A stretch of 64,000 nucleotides of DNA from Nonomuraea jiangxiensis (GCF_900099965.1 NZ_FNDJ01000040.1:1-64000), one strand, 5' to 3'; positions 42,947 through 50,997 are shown, counted from the first letter of the stretch. The notes: a model not told the origin generated them from the sequence alone. Numbers and translations are program-made.

Positions 42947-43468
42947 GTGTCCAGGCCGCACATCCTGATCACCGCCCCGCCGCGCACCGGCAAGACCACC
43001 GTGGTCCGCCGCCTCGCCGACCTGCTGCAGGCGGTGGGTGTGCCGGTCTGCGGCTTCGTCAGCGACGAGCTACGCGAGCACGGCCAGCGGGTGGGCTTCA
43101 CCGTGGAGGAGTTCGGCGGGCGCAAGACGGTCATGGCCCACGTCTCTTGGGCCTCCGGCCCCCGGATCGGGCGCTACGGGGTCAACGTGCCCGACTTCGA
43201 GCGCATCGCGTTGCCCGCCATGGAGCGGGCGATGACCACCAGGGGCGCCGTCGCGCTCATCGACGAGATCGGGCCCATGGAGCTGCTGTCGCCCGCGTTC
43301 CTGCCGCGCTGCATGGCGCTGTTCAACGCCGACCTGCCCGTGGTGGCCACGGTTCACCAGCGCAGCCATCCGATGCTGAAGACCCGTCTTGAGGCCGACC
43401 TGATCACGGTCACCCCGCAAAACCGCGACGAACTCCCGGAGACCCTGAAGCGACTGCTGTCGGACTGA
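42947..43468 (+). CDS. THEP1-type nucleoside-triphosphatase
   Basis: P-loop NTPase of 173 aa of the NTPase_1/THEP1 family: Walker A APPRTGKTT near residue 10, then GFVSDELREHG and Walker B VALIDEIGPMELLS, ending VTPQNRDELP. Thermophilic members hydrolyse NTPs slowly; the biological role is unresolved. GTG start at 42947; divergent from the WYL regulator with 164 bases between starts. Confidence 0.88.
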   Translation: MSRPHILITAPPRTGKTTVVRRLADLLQAVGVPVCGFVSDELREHGQRVGFTVEEFGGRKTVMAHVSWASGPRIGRYGVNVPDFERIALPAMERAMTTRGAVALIDEIGPMELLSPAFLPRCMALFNADLPVVATVHQRSHPMLKTRLEADLITVTPQNRDELPETLKRLLSD

Positions 43469-43506
43469 GCCTCGCCCGGCTCGCCCGCACGGTGCATTAG
43501 TCGTGA

Positions 43507-43524
43507 ATTATCGGCACCGATAAT
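43507..43524. promoter_or_regulatory. palindrome upstream of the membrane protein/orphan binding protein pair
   Basis: ATTATCG and CGATAAT separated by four bases form a 7-bp inverted repeat. A smaller palindrome CTCGCGAG follows at 43527-43534. Being A/T-rich in a G/C-rich genome and 56 bases before the gene start, it may be an operator; no terminator-like T-run follows. Confidence 0.45.
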
Positions 43525-43579
43525 CGCTCGCGAGTGGCAAAGTATGGTGTCGAAAGGGAGCCGCAGAGTAGGATTAGCT

Positions 43580-44254
43580 ATGGCGAAAAGGGTCAAAATA
43601 GGGCATTGGCTTTGGGTGGTCCCGCTCTTCATCGCCACGGGCTCCCTTTGCGTCTGGCTGTTCACCCTCGGCGCCAAAAGCGCCGAGACCTCGGCCATCC
43701 TTTCCCTTCTCGTCAGCATCCTGAGCGGGACATTTACGGCCCTCACCTATTTCAGGACCGTCAGCCCGCCGGCCACCCCCGAACAGCGCAGGATGATGTC
43801 ACGGTGGGCCAGGAAATCACTGGCCGCCGGCCTCACCGCGGCTCTGGGCCTGGGCCTGGGCGCCTATTACTGGCTCGCCGTGCACAAGCTCGACGTGGAC
43901 GTCATCGACCACCTGCCCACGAGGGAGTGGACCAGAATGAAGGCGAACTCCGCGATATCCATCCAAATCCCGGGGAAACCGCCAGAGCGCGACAATCTGG
44001 CCCTACGTTTCGCAATCGCGAACCGCTCGACCGTGGGCGACTGCGTCGTTCCGGCAAAACTCTACATCGAGCCGATCTTCGACAGGAGAGGGCCCGCGCC
44101 GGCCGACACCGCCCTGGCCATCCGCCCCTCGCAGGAGCTCCGCCTGGACGTCTCCGACGCGCTGGGCCACGTCATCATCAAGGTGACGTTGCTCGAACCC
44201 GACCTCTCCTGCACCGTCGATCTTCGGATCATCGAAGCGATCCTCTACAACTGA
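43580..44254 (+). CDS. membrane protein of unknown function, paired with an orphan binding protein
   Basis: Protein of 224 aa. Hydrophobic segments at about residues 9-29, 37-58 and 83-102 are followed by a 120-residue hydrophilic domain with an isolated pair of cysteines (DCVVPAKLY and LLEPDLSCTVDLRI), suggesting a disulfide-bonded extracytoplasmic domain. No family recognised. ATG 43580 has AGGA upstream and is preferred to 43544. G+C is visibly lower than in neighbours. A 31-base gap to the next gene suggests an operon. Confidence 0.65.
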   Translation: MAKRVKIGHWLWVVPLFIATGSLCVWLFTLGAKSAETSAILSLLVSILSGTFTALTYFRTVSPPATPEQRRMMSRWARKSLAAGLTAALGLGLGAYYWLAVHKLDVDVIDHLPTREWTRMKANSAISIQIPGKPPERDNLALRFAIANRSTVGDCVVPAKLYIEPIFDRRGPAPADTALAIRPSQELRLDVSDALGHVIIKVTLLEPDLSCTVDLRIIEAILYN

Positions 44255-44285
44255 CTCCGACCCGCAAGCGAGGTTTCCATCATCG

Positions 44286-45164
44286 ATGGCCAGACTTTTC
44301 CGTAAGGGTGCGGCCACCCTGATCGCGGCACAACTCCTCCTCACGTCCGCGTGCACGGACATTCCCGTATCGAGGACAGGCACGGGAACCCCCGACCCCG
44401 GCCACGGCAGGCTCGCAAGAGGGGGCACGATCGCGGTGGGCGTGACCACCGACCTGCCCGGCTGGAGCGCGCTGACGATCGGCGAGAACTCCCGCAGCGG
44501 GTTCGACATCGACCTTGTCAAATGGCTCGCGAGCCGGCTCGATTTCACGCCGAACTACGTTGACCTCACCCTGGCCCAGCGCGAGAGCGCGTTACGGGGC
44601 GGAGCCGACGAGCGCAAGGCGCACCTGGTCGCGGCGGTGTTCTCCATCACGGACGAACGCCGGAAGCGGGTCATGTTCGCCGGGCCCTACATGGTCACCC
44701 GGCAGGGGTTCATGGTCAGGAAGGGAGACACCCGAATCAACGCCATGGCCGACCTGAAGGGCAAGACGGTCTGCACCGGCGCGGGCACCACGTCGCTCAA
44801 GCAGTTGAAGGATTCGGGCATCAAGATGAACGTCACCGACGAGCAGGGCATGAACGCCTGCGTCGCGCGCCTGCTGGAAGGGAAGTCGGTGGACGCCGTC
44901 TCGACGGATCAGCTCATGCTGGCGGGGCTCGCCCAGACCGACCCCGAGCGCCTGGAGGTCCTGCCGGATCTCACCTTCGGCGCCCAGGAGAGATATGGCC
45001 TGGGGCTCCCCCTGGGAGACGTCGCGGACTGCGAGATCGTCACGAAAGAACTTCAGGACTTCATCAACCAGGGCTATTGGTCCCAGTTTTTCCGGCAACG
45101 ATTTCCCGGGCTGGAACCGGACCCCTATCAACCCGATCCGTTCAACCTGAACGCATGCGAGTGA
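44286..45164 (+). CDS. family 3 solute-binding lipoprotein (amino-acid type), orphan
   Basis: Protein of 292 aa. Signal peptide with lipobox TSAC (Cys23) and a family 3 binding fold: GTIAVGVTTDLPGWSALT, SGFDIDLVKWLASRLDF, VMFAGPYMVTRQGFMV, LKGKTVCTGAGTTSLKQL and YGLGLPLGDVADCEIV. Homologues bind polar amino acids for ABC import, but no permease or ATPase gene is nearby. The preceding membrane protein is the only candidate partner, so a sensing role is possible. It ends 13 bases before the 3' end of tRNA-Ala copy 2, which is on the other strand. Confidence 0.85.
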   Translation: MARLFRKGAATLIAAQLLLTSACTDIPVSRTGTGTPDPGHGRLARGGTIAVGVTTDLPGWSALTIGENSRSGFDIDLVKWLASRLDFTPNYVDLTLAQRESALRGGADERKAHLVAAVFSITDERRKRVMFAGPYMVTRQGFMVRKGDTRINAMADLKGKTVCTGAGTTSLKQLKDSGIKMNVTDEQGMNACVARLLEGKSVDAVSTDQLMLAGLAQTDPERLEVLPDLTFGAQERYGLGLPLGDVADCEIVTKELQDFINQGYWSQFFRQRFPGLEPDPYQPDPFNLNACE

Positions 45165-45177
45165 ATGGACTTTCCGG

Positions 45178-45250
45178 TGGAGCTATGGGGACTCGAACCC
45201 CAGGCCTCCTCCATGCCATGGAGGCGCGCTACCAACTGCGCCATAGCCCC
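45178..45250 (-). tRNA. tRNA-Ala (anticodon GGC), copy 2
   Basis: A 73-base cloverleaf on the minus strand, identical to copy 1 apart from two changes (variable loop T to C, and TTCGAAT to TTCGAGT in the T loop). Acceptor stem, D stem, CCTCC/GGAGG anticodon stem and GGC anticodon are intact. No CCA encoded. It is inverted relative to copy 1. Confidence 0.97.
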
Positions 45251-45325
45251 TTACGATCATCAAGTGTATAGGAGTTCCGGAGCGCTCGTGTCACACCGAA
45301 GGATCCATGGTACGTCTTAGGGTTT

Positions 45326-46240
45326 ATGTCGACTTTCGAAGACCATCGCACCTTGCTGACCGGCGTCGCCTACCGGATCCTGGGCAGCGTCGCCGACGCC
45401 GAGGACGTCGTGCAGGAGGCATGGTTGCGCTGGTCGGGGGTGGACCAGGAGGCGGTTGACGACCCCAAGGCCTATCTCGTCAGGGTGACCTCCCGGCTGG
45501 CCATCGACCGGTTGCGGTGGGCCAAGTCGCGGCGGGAGTCGTACGTCGGGCCCTGGTTGCCCGAGCCGATCAGCACCGGGCCCGACGTGGCCGAGCACGC
45601 GGAGCTGGCCGACTCCGTCGAGCTGGCGCTGCTCGTGGTGCTGGAGACGTTGTCACCGCTCGAAAGGGCGGTGTTCGTCCTGCGGGAGGCGTTCGATCTG
45701 CCGTTCGCCGAGATCGCGGAGATCATCGGCCGGGCCGAGCCGGCGACCAGGCAACTCGCCCGGCGGGCGCGCGAGCACGTACGGGAGAAGCGGCCGCGCT
45801 TCGACGTGGACCGGGGCGAGCGCCGGCGGATCACCGAGCGCTTCATCAACGCCTCCGCGAACGGCGACCTCGACGGGCTGATCGAGCTGTTCTCCGACGA
45901 GGTCACGATGGTCAGCGACGGCGGCGGCAAGGCCAGGGCCGCGCTGCGGGCGATCACCGGGGCCGAGCACGTGGGCCGCTACCTGCTGTCGATCAACACT
46001 CCGGCGAACATCGCCCGCTTCATGGCCTCGATCGGCATGACGGACGTCCCCGGCATATCGTTCGGCACGGCGACGGTGAACAACGCTCCCGCGCTGGTCC
46101 TCTCGGCCGGCGGGCGGGTGATCACGGTCGTCTCGTTGCTGGTCGCGGACGGCAAGATCGACACGATCTACCTCATGGCCAACCCCGAGAAGATCACCCA
46201 CCTGGAGCCCGACGCCATCCCGGAGACCGATCCGGCCTGA
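45326..46240 (+). CDS. sigJ: ECF41-family RNA polymerase sigma factor (SigJ-like)
   Basis: Protein of 304 aa. Sigma region 2 (LTGVAYRILGSVADAEDVVQ), region 4 (LPFAEIAEIIGRAEPATRQLARRA) and a C-terminal SnoaL-like domain. ECF41 hallmarks are present: YVGPWLPEP in the linker (Trp77), DGGGK (from Asp198) and a terminal NPEKI. In this family the fused C-terminal domain acts as a built-in regulator. The usual partner gene, a carboxymuconolactone decarboxylase, oxidoreductase or epimerase, is not adjacent here. ATG 45326. Confidence 0.92.
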   Translation: MSTFEDHRTLLTGVAYRILGSVADAEDVVQEAWLRWSGVDQEAVDDPKAYLVRVTSRLAIDRLRWAKSRRESYVGPWLPEPISTGPDVAEHAELADSVELALLVVLETLSPLERAVFVLREAFDLPFAEIAEIIGRAEPATRQLARRAREHVREKRPRFDVDRGERRRITERFINASANGDLDGLIELFSDEVTMVSDGGGKARAALRAITGAEHVGRYLLSINTPANIARFMASIGMTDVPGISFGTATVNNAPALVLSAGGRVITVVSLLVADGKIDTIYLMANPEKITHLEPDAIPETDPA

Positions 46241-46307
46241 CGCCCCCCGGCACGCCCACGGACGGCCCGCACATTCCGGACCGTCCATGCCGGCTTCCAG
46301 GCGTGGA

Positions 46308-46838
46308 TCAGGCGGCGCGGCGGCGCGGGATCGCGGCCTCGTCTACCAGCCGGTCCAGGTCCACCCCGGCCTCCCGGAGGAGCCGGGCGGCCCCGTTGGA
46401 GGTGTCGGCGAGCAGCCCCCACAGCAGCCGCTCCCCCGTGACGGCCCCCGGCTGCCATTGCGCCACCTCGATCACCTTCCGGGTATGCATGGCCAGGGGG
46501 AGCTCCCCCAGCGGCCCGTACAGGGTGACCCGCAGCGGCCGCACCCGGGAGCGGCGCAGCCGCCACAGCCCGGGCTCGTCGGCGCCGGCCCTGGTACGGC
46601 GGCGCACCACGTCCAGATCGATGCCCAGGGTGGCCAGCAGCGCCCGCGCGTTCCCGAGGTCCACCAGCTCCCGTACGTCGGCCTCCGACGCGGTGAACGA
46701 CGGCAACGAGAACGGCCGCACCTCGGCCAGTGCCAGCACCAGCATGTCGACGTCGAGCGTGGCCCGTCCGGCGTCGAGCGAATGCATCCCTGCCCTGACC
46801 ACCGCCCGGCGGGCGCCCTCCGTGTACCTGGCGAACAT
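46308..46838 (-). CDS. Clp N-terminal domain protein
   Basis: Protein of 176 aa with two divergent Clp-N repeats and no AAA domain: MFARYTEGARRAVVRAGMHS followed by LDVDMLVLALAE (first repeat), and MHTRKVIEVAQWQPGAVTGERLLWGLLA with GAARLLREAGVD (second repeat). Clp-N domains bind adaptors or substrates; stand-alone forms in actinomycetes are of unknown role. The ATG is three bases after the stop of the small HTH gene, so the pair is one operon. Confidence 0.87.
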   Translation of the reverse strand: MFARYTEGARRAVVRAGMHSLDAGRATLDVDMLVLALAEVRPFSLPSFTASEADVRELVDLGNARALLATLGIDLDVVRRRTRAGADEPGLWRLRRSRVRPLRVTLYGPLGELPLAMHTRKVIEVAQWQPGAVTGERLLWGLLADTSNGAARLLREAGVDLDRLVDEAAIPRRRAA

Positions 46839-46841
46839 GCG

Positions 46842-47057
46842 CTACCTCCCTGTCCTGCGAGCGTGCTTGCGATGAGCGGTCTGCCGCCGGACACCCAGCG
46901 CGTCGGCGATCTGCTCCCACGACCAGCCCTGGGCGCGGGCGTTGGACACGTGCGCCGCCTCCAGCTCTTCCAGCAGGGTCCTGAGCGCGGCGACCGCCGC
47001 CAGCCCCACCCCGGGGTCTCGATCGGCGGCCGCCTCGGCGAGTTCGGTGGCGTTCAT
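46842..47057 (-). CDS. small helix-turn-helix protein, partner of the Clp-N protein
   Basis: Protein of 71 aa. An N-terminal amphipathic helix (VGLAAVAALRTLLEELEAAH) is followed by an HTH (AQGWSWEQIADALGVRRQTA) and a basic tail. It probably binds DNA as a dimer. Two perfect 16-bp palindromes lie just upstream of its start, the nearest only three bases before the ATG, which strongly suggests autoregulation of the HTH/Clp-N operon. Confidence 0.8.
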   Translation of the reverse strand: MNATELAEAAADRDPGVGLAAVAALRTLLEELEAAHVSNARAQGWSWEQIADALGVRRQTAHRKHARRTGR

Positions 47058-47060
47058 GCC

Positions 47061-47104
47061 GTCAGCATATGCTGACACGCCACCGTTTGTCAGCATATGC
47101 TGAC
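47061..47104. promoter_or_regulatory. twin perfect 16-bp palindromes
   Basis: GTCAGCATATGCTGAC occurs at 47061-47076 and again at 47089-47104, centres 28 bases apart. The distal copy encodes the last residues and TGA of the alaX-like gene; the proximal copy abuts the ATG of the small HTH gene. Two identical dyads in tandem are characteristic of cooperative dimer binding. Confidence 0.85.
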
Positions 47105-47932
47105 GGGCTCGCAGGTGGTGTTCATGGTCAGCGACGTGCCCTCCGGCGACAGCGACAGCGCGACCTCGACCCGGCCCAGTTCCCCGGTACGGCTCACGTG
47201 GGTGCCGCCGCACGGAATGGAGGCCTCCCCGTCGGGCAGCGAGCAGTGCCACGTACGGCGGGCGGTCAGCCCGGGCCCCGGCACCTCCAGCCGGACCGGC
47301 GCGTCGGCGGCCACCCACGCACCGAGCAGGTCGTTCACCTGCCGCACGACCTTGTCGAGATCCAGCCCCTCGGCCGTGAACCCCTTCTTGCGCAGCGACT
47401 TGCCCAGCCGGTAGACGTCCACGCTGCCGCCGGGCACGATCCGCGACGAGTCGATGGCGGCCTGGTCGAAGTCGGGATGCCCGAGCCGGTCCAGCGCCGC
47501 CTCCTTGCGCCAGCGGTCGGCCAGGGCGGCGTTGAGCGCGAGCGCGGCCAGGTGGCAGGCGGTGTGACCGGCCGACAGCGCGGCCCGGAACTCGGCGTCC
47601 ACCAGCAGGTCCACCTCCTCCCCCACCGGCAGCGGCGCCTCGGTCACGTGCACGACCAGCCACTCCCATCCCTCCGCGCCGCGCCGCACGGGAATGGCCT
47701 CCCCGAGGAAGACCTCGCCGGAGTCCGACCGCGCCCCCGTCACACAGTCGAGGACCGGCAGCCCGCCGATCGTGCCCCGGTCGGCGGGCTGGTCGGGCCA
47801 GGTGTGGTCGAGGGGGTGGAAGGGCGTCTCGGAGACGACGAGGCCGTGCCGGGCCCCCACCGGCACGGCCCCGACAACTGGGGAACGGCCTGCGACCAGG
47901 CCCTCAGGAAAGGTGACAAGAGTGGATTTCAC
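47090..47932 (-). CDS. alanyl-tRNA editing protein (AlaX-like)
   Basis: Protein of 280 aa of the free-standing AlaRS-editing family, which deacylates Ser- or Gly-tRNA-Ala. Zinc-binding motifs: SAGHTACHLAALAL (HxxxH) and CGGTHVSRTGEL. N-terminal beta-barrel (LVVSETPFHPLDHTWPDQPA) resembles the AlaRS linker. It starts (GTG 47932) four bases after the MFS gene. Its occurrence in a window with three tRNA-Ala genes is suggestive but probably coincidental. Confidence 0.87.
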   Translation of the reverse strand: MKSTLVTFPEGLVAGRSPVVGAVPVGARHGLVVSETPFHPLDHTWPDQPADRGTIGGLPVLDCVTGARSDSGEVFLGEAIPVRRGAEGWEWLVVHVTEAPLPVGEEVDLLVDAEFRAALSAGHTACHLAALALNAALADRWRKEAALDRLGHPDFDQAAIDSSRIVPGGSVDVYRLGKSLRKKGFTAEGLDLDKVVRQVNDLLGAWVAADAPVRLEVPGPGLTARRTWHCSLPDGEASIPCGGTHVSRTGELGRVEVALSLSPEGTSLTMNTTCEPVSIC

Positions 47933-47936
47933 CTGG

Positions 47937-49151
47937 TCATTGTCCCAGGGACGACTCGTCCTCCAGGTAGCGGTCGCGGCCCGCGTACAGACCGGTGAGA
48001 AGCTGCACCACCAGCACCGCGAAGATCATCATGTACGGCACCGACCAGCCGCCGGCCGCCTCCCGCAGCACGCCCACCAGCAGCGGCCCGGCACCGGCGA
48101 GCAGATACCCGACGCTCTGCCCGAACCCCGACAACCCGGCCGTGGCCTCCGGCGTACGGGTGCGCAGCGCCAGCATCATCAGCGCCAGCGGGAACGACCC
48201 CATGCCGATGGCGATGAGCGTGATCCACAGCAGCGTCAGCGACATGGGCCCGAACCAGAGCCCGAGGAACCCGGCCACGTAGAACACCACGAGGCCCACC
48301 ACAGTGGGCCGCTGGTCACGGAAGCGGGCGGCCACCATGGGCACGAAGATGGACACGGGGATGTTCAGCGCCGTGAACACCGCGAGCACCAGCCCCGCCT
48401 GCGAGGTGCTGTAGCCCCCGTCGGTGAGGATCGTGGCGAGCCAGCCGAACATGATGTAGGCGATCATCGACTGGGTGCCGAAGTAGATCGCGATCATCCA
48501 CGCGAGCCTGCTCCTGACCAGGCGCCGGATGCCCGCCTCCCGGCGGCTCGTGTCCCGCTCCGGCTCACTGCGCAGCAGCGCAAGCCACGGAATGGCGGCG
48601 ACGACGGCCAGCGCCGCCCACACGCCGAGCGCGATGTGCCAGTCACCGGACACGCGCTCGATCGGCACGGTCGCGGCGGCGGCCAGCATGGTGCCCACCG
48701 CCAGGGCCGTGGTGTAGACGATGGTCATGATCCCGGTACGCGCCGGGAAGTGACGCTTGATCAGCGTCGGGATGAGCACGTTGCCGACCGCCCCGCCGGA
48801 CAGCGCGACCGCGCTGCTCAGCAGGAACACCGGCGCCGAGCCGACCAGCGACCGGACCAGCAGGCCCGCGCCCAGCGTGACGAGCGCGAGCAGCAGCAGC
48901 CGGTGCTCGCCGAGCCGCCGGGCCAGCGCCGGGGTGATCGCCCCCACACCGGCGAAGGCCAGCACGGGCAGCGTGGTGAGCAGCCCGGTGGCGGCGCTGG
49001 ACATGCCGAGCGAGCCGGTGAGCTGGTCGAGCAGGGGGCCGACGCTGGTGACGCCGGTGCGCAGGTTCAGCGCGGCGAGGACGATTCCCAGCACGAGCAA
49101 CCAGGCGAGAGGACCGGGCTTGGCCCGGGACTCCGGGGCGTACGCGCTCAT
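47937..49151 (-). CDS. MFS transporter, CynX/NimT type
   Basis: Protein of 404 aa with about twelve hydrophobic segments; N-terminal LAALNLRTGVTSVGPLLDQL and AGVGAITPALARRLGEHRLL match the CynX/NimT cyanate/nitroimidazole carrier family. Substrate unknown. ATG 49151 has GGAGGA about 11 bases upstream; the eight extra residues up to 49175 are less likely. It leads the run MFS-alaX-HTH-clpN. Confidence 0.85.
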   Translation of the reverse strand: MSAYAPESRAKPGPLAWLLVLGIVLAALNLRTGVTSVGPLLDQLTGSLGMSSAATGLLTTLPVLAFAGVGAITPALARRLGEHRLLLLALVTLGAGLLVRSLVGSAPVFLLSSAVALSGGAVGNVLIPTLIKRHFPARTGIMTIVYTTALAVGTMLAAAATVPIERVSGDWHIALGVWAALAVVAAIPWLALLRSEPERDTSRREAGIRRLVRSRLAWMIAIYFGTQSMIAYIMFGWLATILTDGGYSTSQAGLVLAVFTALNIPVSIFVPMVAARFRDQRPTVVGLVVFYVAGFLGLWFGPMSLTLLWITLIAIGMGSFPLALMMLALRTRTPEATAGLSGFGQSVGYLLAGAGPLLVGVLREAAGGWSVPYMMIFAVLVVQLLTGLYAGRDRYLEDESSLGQ

Positions 49152-49298
49152 GCGCAGGAATCCTCCGTTCATCAAATCATGGGACGAATCACTACCTTAC
49201 AGTAGCGGCAGAGGTGTTTGTCAGAAATGTACCTTTTCGGGTCATCCGAGCGGCCACCGGCCCCTCGCAGCGCGTGCCGTCGTCCGGCACGCCGCAGG

Positions 49299-49676
49299 TC
49301 AACGCCTGCGGCGCAGCCAGTAGAGCCCCACGAGGGGCAGCACGAGCGGGATGAACAGGTAGCCCCTGCCGTACGCGGACCAGACCGTCGCGTCGGGGAA
49401 GGCGGCCGGGTCGAGGAGGCTGAGCGTGCCGACGATCAACACCCCCGCCAGCTCGATGCCGAGCGCGACCAGCGCCAACCGGCGGGCGCCGCGCAGGAGG
49501 GCGACCGTGAGCAGGATGTAGACGAGCGCCGCGAAGGCCGACAGCGAGTACGCCAGCGGCGCCTCGCCGAACTTGAGGGCGATCTGCACCCCCGCCCGTG
49601 CCCCGGCGGCCAGCGAGAACAGCCCGTAGACGGCGACGAGCGCGCGTCCGGGCCCGGCGCCGATCGAGGTGGTCAC
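49299..49676 (-). CDS. small membrane protein of unknown function
   Basis: Protein of 125 aa with four predicted helices (LVAVYGLFSLAAGARAGVQI, LSAFAALVYILLTVALL, LALVALGIELAGVLIV and YLFIPLVLPLVGLYWL), ending LRRRR. No family name given with confidence. GTG 49676 overlaps the stop of the upstream gene as GTGA, so the two small membrane proteins are translated together. A strong hairpin GCCGCAGG/CCTGCGGC (49291-49312) at its stop may end the transcript. Confidence 0.7.
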   Translation of the reverse strand: MTTSIGAGPGRALVAVYGLFSLAAGARAGVQIALKFGEAPLAYSLSAFAALVYILLTVALLRGARRLALVALGIELAGVLIVGTLSLLDPAAFPDATVWSAYGRGYLFIPLVLPLVGLYWLRRRR

Positions 49677-50035
49677 GCGGTCCCCTGCCAGATCTGCAGC
49701 AACCGCCCGGTCATCACCGCGATCGCGAACCCGGCCACCGCCAGGATCCCCGGCCCCCACCGGCTCCGCTCCGCCAGCGCCAGGAACACCCCGGCCGGCG
49801 GGATGAGCACCTCGCCCCCGACATAGCCGAACAGCGTCACCTTGTCCGCGGGCCCCGCGCCGCCCGCCACGGCCGCGATGACGAAGCCCGCCTGCACCAG
49901 CACCGCCACTTCGAGCACGGCGAAGCCCACCAGCAGGACCATGCCCATCGGCCGGTTGCGGATGGCAGTGACCAGGCTCGCCAGCGTCAGCAGCACGGCG
50001 AGCACGATCACGATGGTGGCGACGGTCGTGTTCAT
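49673..50035 (-). CDS. small membrane protein of unknown function
   Basis: Protein of 120 aa with four hydrophobic helices (ATIVIVLAVLLTLASLVTAI, VLLVGFAVLEVAVLVQAGFV, VLIPPAGVFLALAE and ILAVAGFAIAVMTGRLL). It resembles partner-type integral membrane proteins of actinomycetes without an assigned role. ATG 50035 is taken because the residues before it (to 50089) are hydrophilic and unlike the family. Coupled to the next gene by a GTGA overlap. Confidence 0.68.
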   Translation of the reverse strand: MNTTVATIVIVLAVLLTLASLVTAIRNRPMGMVLLVGFAVLEVAVLVQAGFVIAAVAGGAGPADKVTLFGYVGGEVLIPPAGVFLALAERSRWGPGILAVAGFAIAVMTGRLLQIWQGTA

Positions 50036-50117
50036 CGGGACAAAGGCTATCGCCCGGGGGGCTCGCCCCTGATTCCGTCCGGCGCTCAACTCCCAGGACG
50101 CTCATAGGATCGAAGGT

Positions 50118-50612
50118 GTGGAGACGATCCTCGTCAGTGCCTGCCTGATGGGACGCAGGGTGCGCTTCGACGGCGGCGCGAAGACCAGCTCGGACGCCTG
50201 GCTCGCGGCCTGGCGCGCCGAGGGGCGGCTGGTCCCGTTCTGCCCGGAGGTGGAGGGCGGGCTGGCGATCCCCCGTCCCGCCGCCGAGATCGAGGGCGGC
50301 GCGGGCGGGGCGGCCGTGCTGGCCGGTGACGCCCGCGTGCTGGCGGCCGACGGATCGGACGTGACGGCGGCCTTCCTGGCGGGCGCGCGGGCGGCGCTCG
50401 CGGCGGCGCGGTCGGCCGGGGCCCGGCTGGCGGTGCTGAAGGAGGGCAGCCCGTCGTGCGGGGTGCTGTCGATCCACGACGGCACGTTCGGCGGGCGGCG
50501 CGTCGCCGGGCAGGGCGTCACGACGGCGCTGCTGGAGCTCAACGGCATCCGCGTGTTCGGCGAGGATCGCGTCGCCGAGGCGGCCGGCTACCTGCGCACC
50601 CTGGAGACGTAG
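50118..50612 (+). CDS. DUF523 domain-containing protein
   Basis: Protein of 164 aa with the DUF523 cysteine motifs: ILVSACLMGRRVRFDGGAK at the N-terminus, FCPEVEGGLAIPR, and LKEGSPSCGVLSIHDGTF. The conserved cysteines suggest a metal or iron-sulfur site, but no activity is established. GTG start at 50118. Its last 27 bases are part of a 29-bp tandem duplication. Confidence 0.87.
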   Translation: METILVSACLMGRRVRFDGGAKTSSDAWLAAWRAEGRLVPFCPEVEGGLAIPRPAAEIEGGAGGAAVLAGDARVLAADGSDVTAAFLAGARAALAAARSAGARLAVLKEGSPSCGVLSIHDGTFGGRRVAGQGVTTALLELNGIRVFGEDRVAEAAGYLRTLET

Positions 50613-50643
50613 AAGGCTACCTGCGCACCCTGGAGACGTAGAA
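50586..50643. repeat. 29-bp perfect tandem duplication at a convergent gene junction
   Basis: The unit beginning ggctacctgcgcaccctgga occupies 50586-50614 and is repeated exactly at 50615-50643. The first copy encodes the C-terminus and TAG of DUF523 (GYLRTLET); read on the other strand, the second encodes the C-terminus and TAG of the convergent membrane protein (FYVSRVRR). Confidence 0.95.
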
Positions 50644-50997
50644 GGCCCCGGCCAGCCCGGCGGCGAGCATGGTCGCCATCGTGCCGTGATACCAGGTGAG
50701 CAGCGCGTTCTCGCCGCCCGCGCGAAACGCCACCGCCATGATTCCCAGCAGCACCCCGGCCAGCGCGCCCGCGTGCGTGTAGATCAGCCCGTCCCAGGCC
50801 CACGCCCGGCCGGACAGCGCGCCGACGGCGCCGGTGAGCATGGCCGCGGCGCACAACGTCTCGACGATCACCGCCGGGACGATCACGGGCTGGTGCAGCG
50901 GGCCGAGCGCGACCCCGGCGTGCGACAGCCCGAAGCAGGCGAAGACCAGCAGGTAGACCAGCGAGAGCAGGCCCAGCGCCCGGCGGAGTGCGTCCAT
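50617..50997 (-). CDS. small membrane protein of unknown function
   Basis: Protein of 126 aa, mostly four transmembrane helices (LGLLSLVYLLVFACFGLSHA, PAVIVETLCAAAMLTGAVGA, THAGALAGVLLGIMAVAF and GTMATMLAAGLAGAFYV). ATG 50997 is preferred although GGAGG lies very close to it; the frame upstream to 51159 is hydrophilic and unlikely. Convergent with DUF523. Confidence 0.68.
   Translation of the reverse strand: MDALRRALGLLSLVYLLVFACFGLSHAGVALGPLHQPVIVPAVIVETLCAAAMLTGAVGALSGRAWAWDGLIYTHAGALAGVLLGIMAVAFRAGGENALLTWYHGTMATMLAAGLAGAFYVSRVRR

Noticed and set aside
43469..45250. Integrated mobile element at tRNA-Ala copy 2
   Set aside because: No integrase and no second copy of the tRNA 3' end was found at the other side of the gene pair, so only lower G+C and tRNA proximity remain; kept as a hypothesis in the findings, not as a feature.
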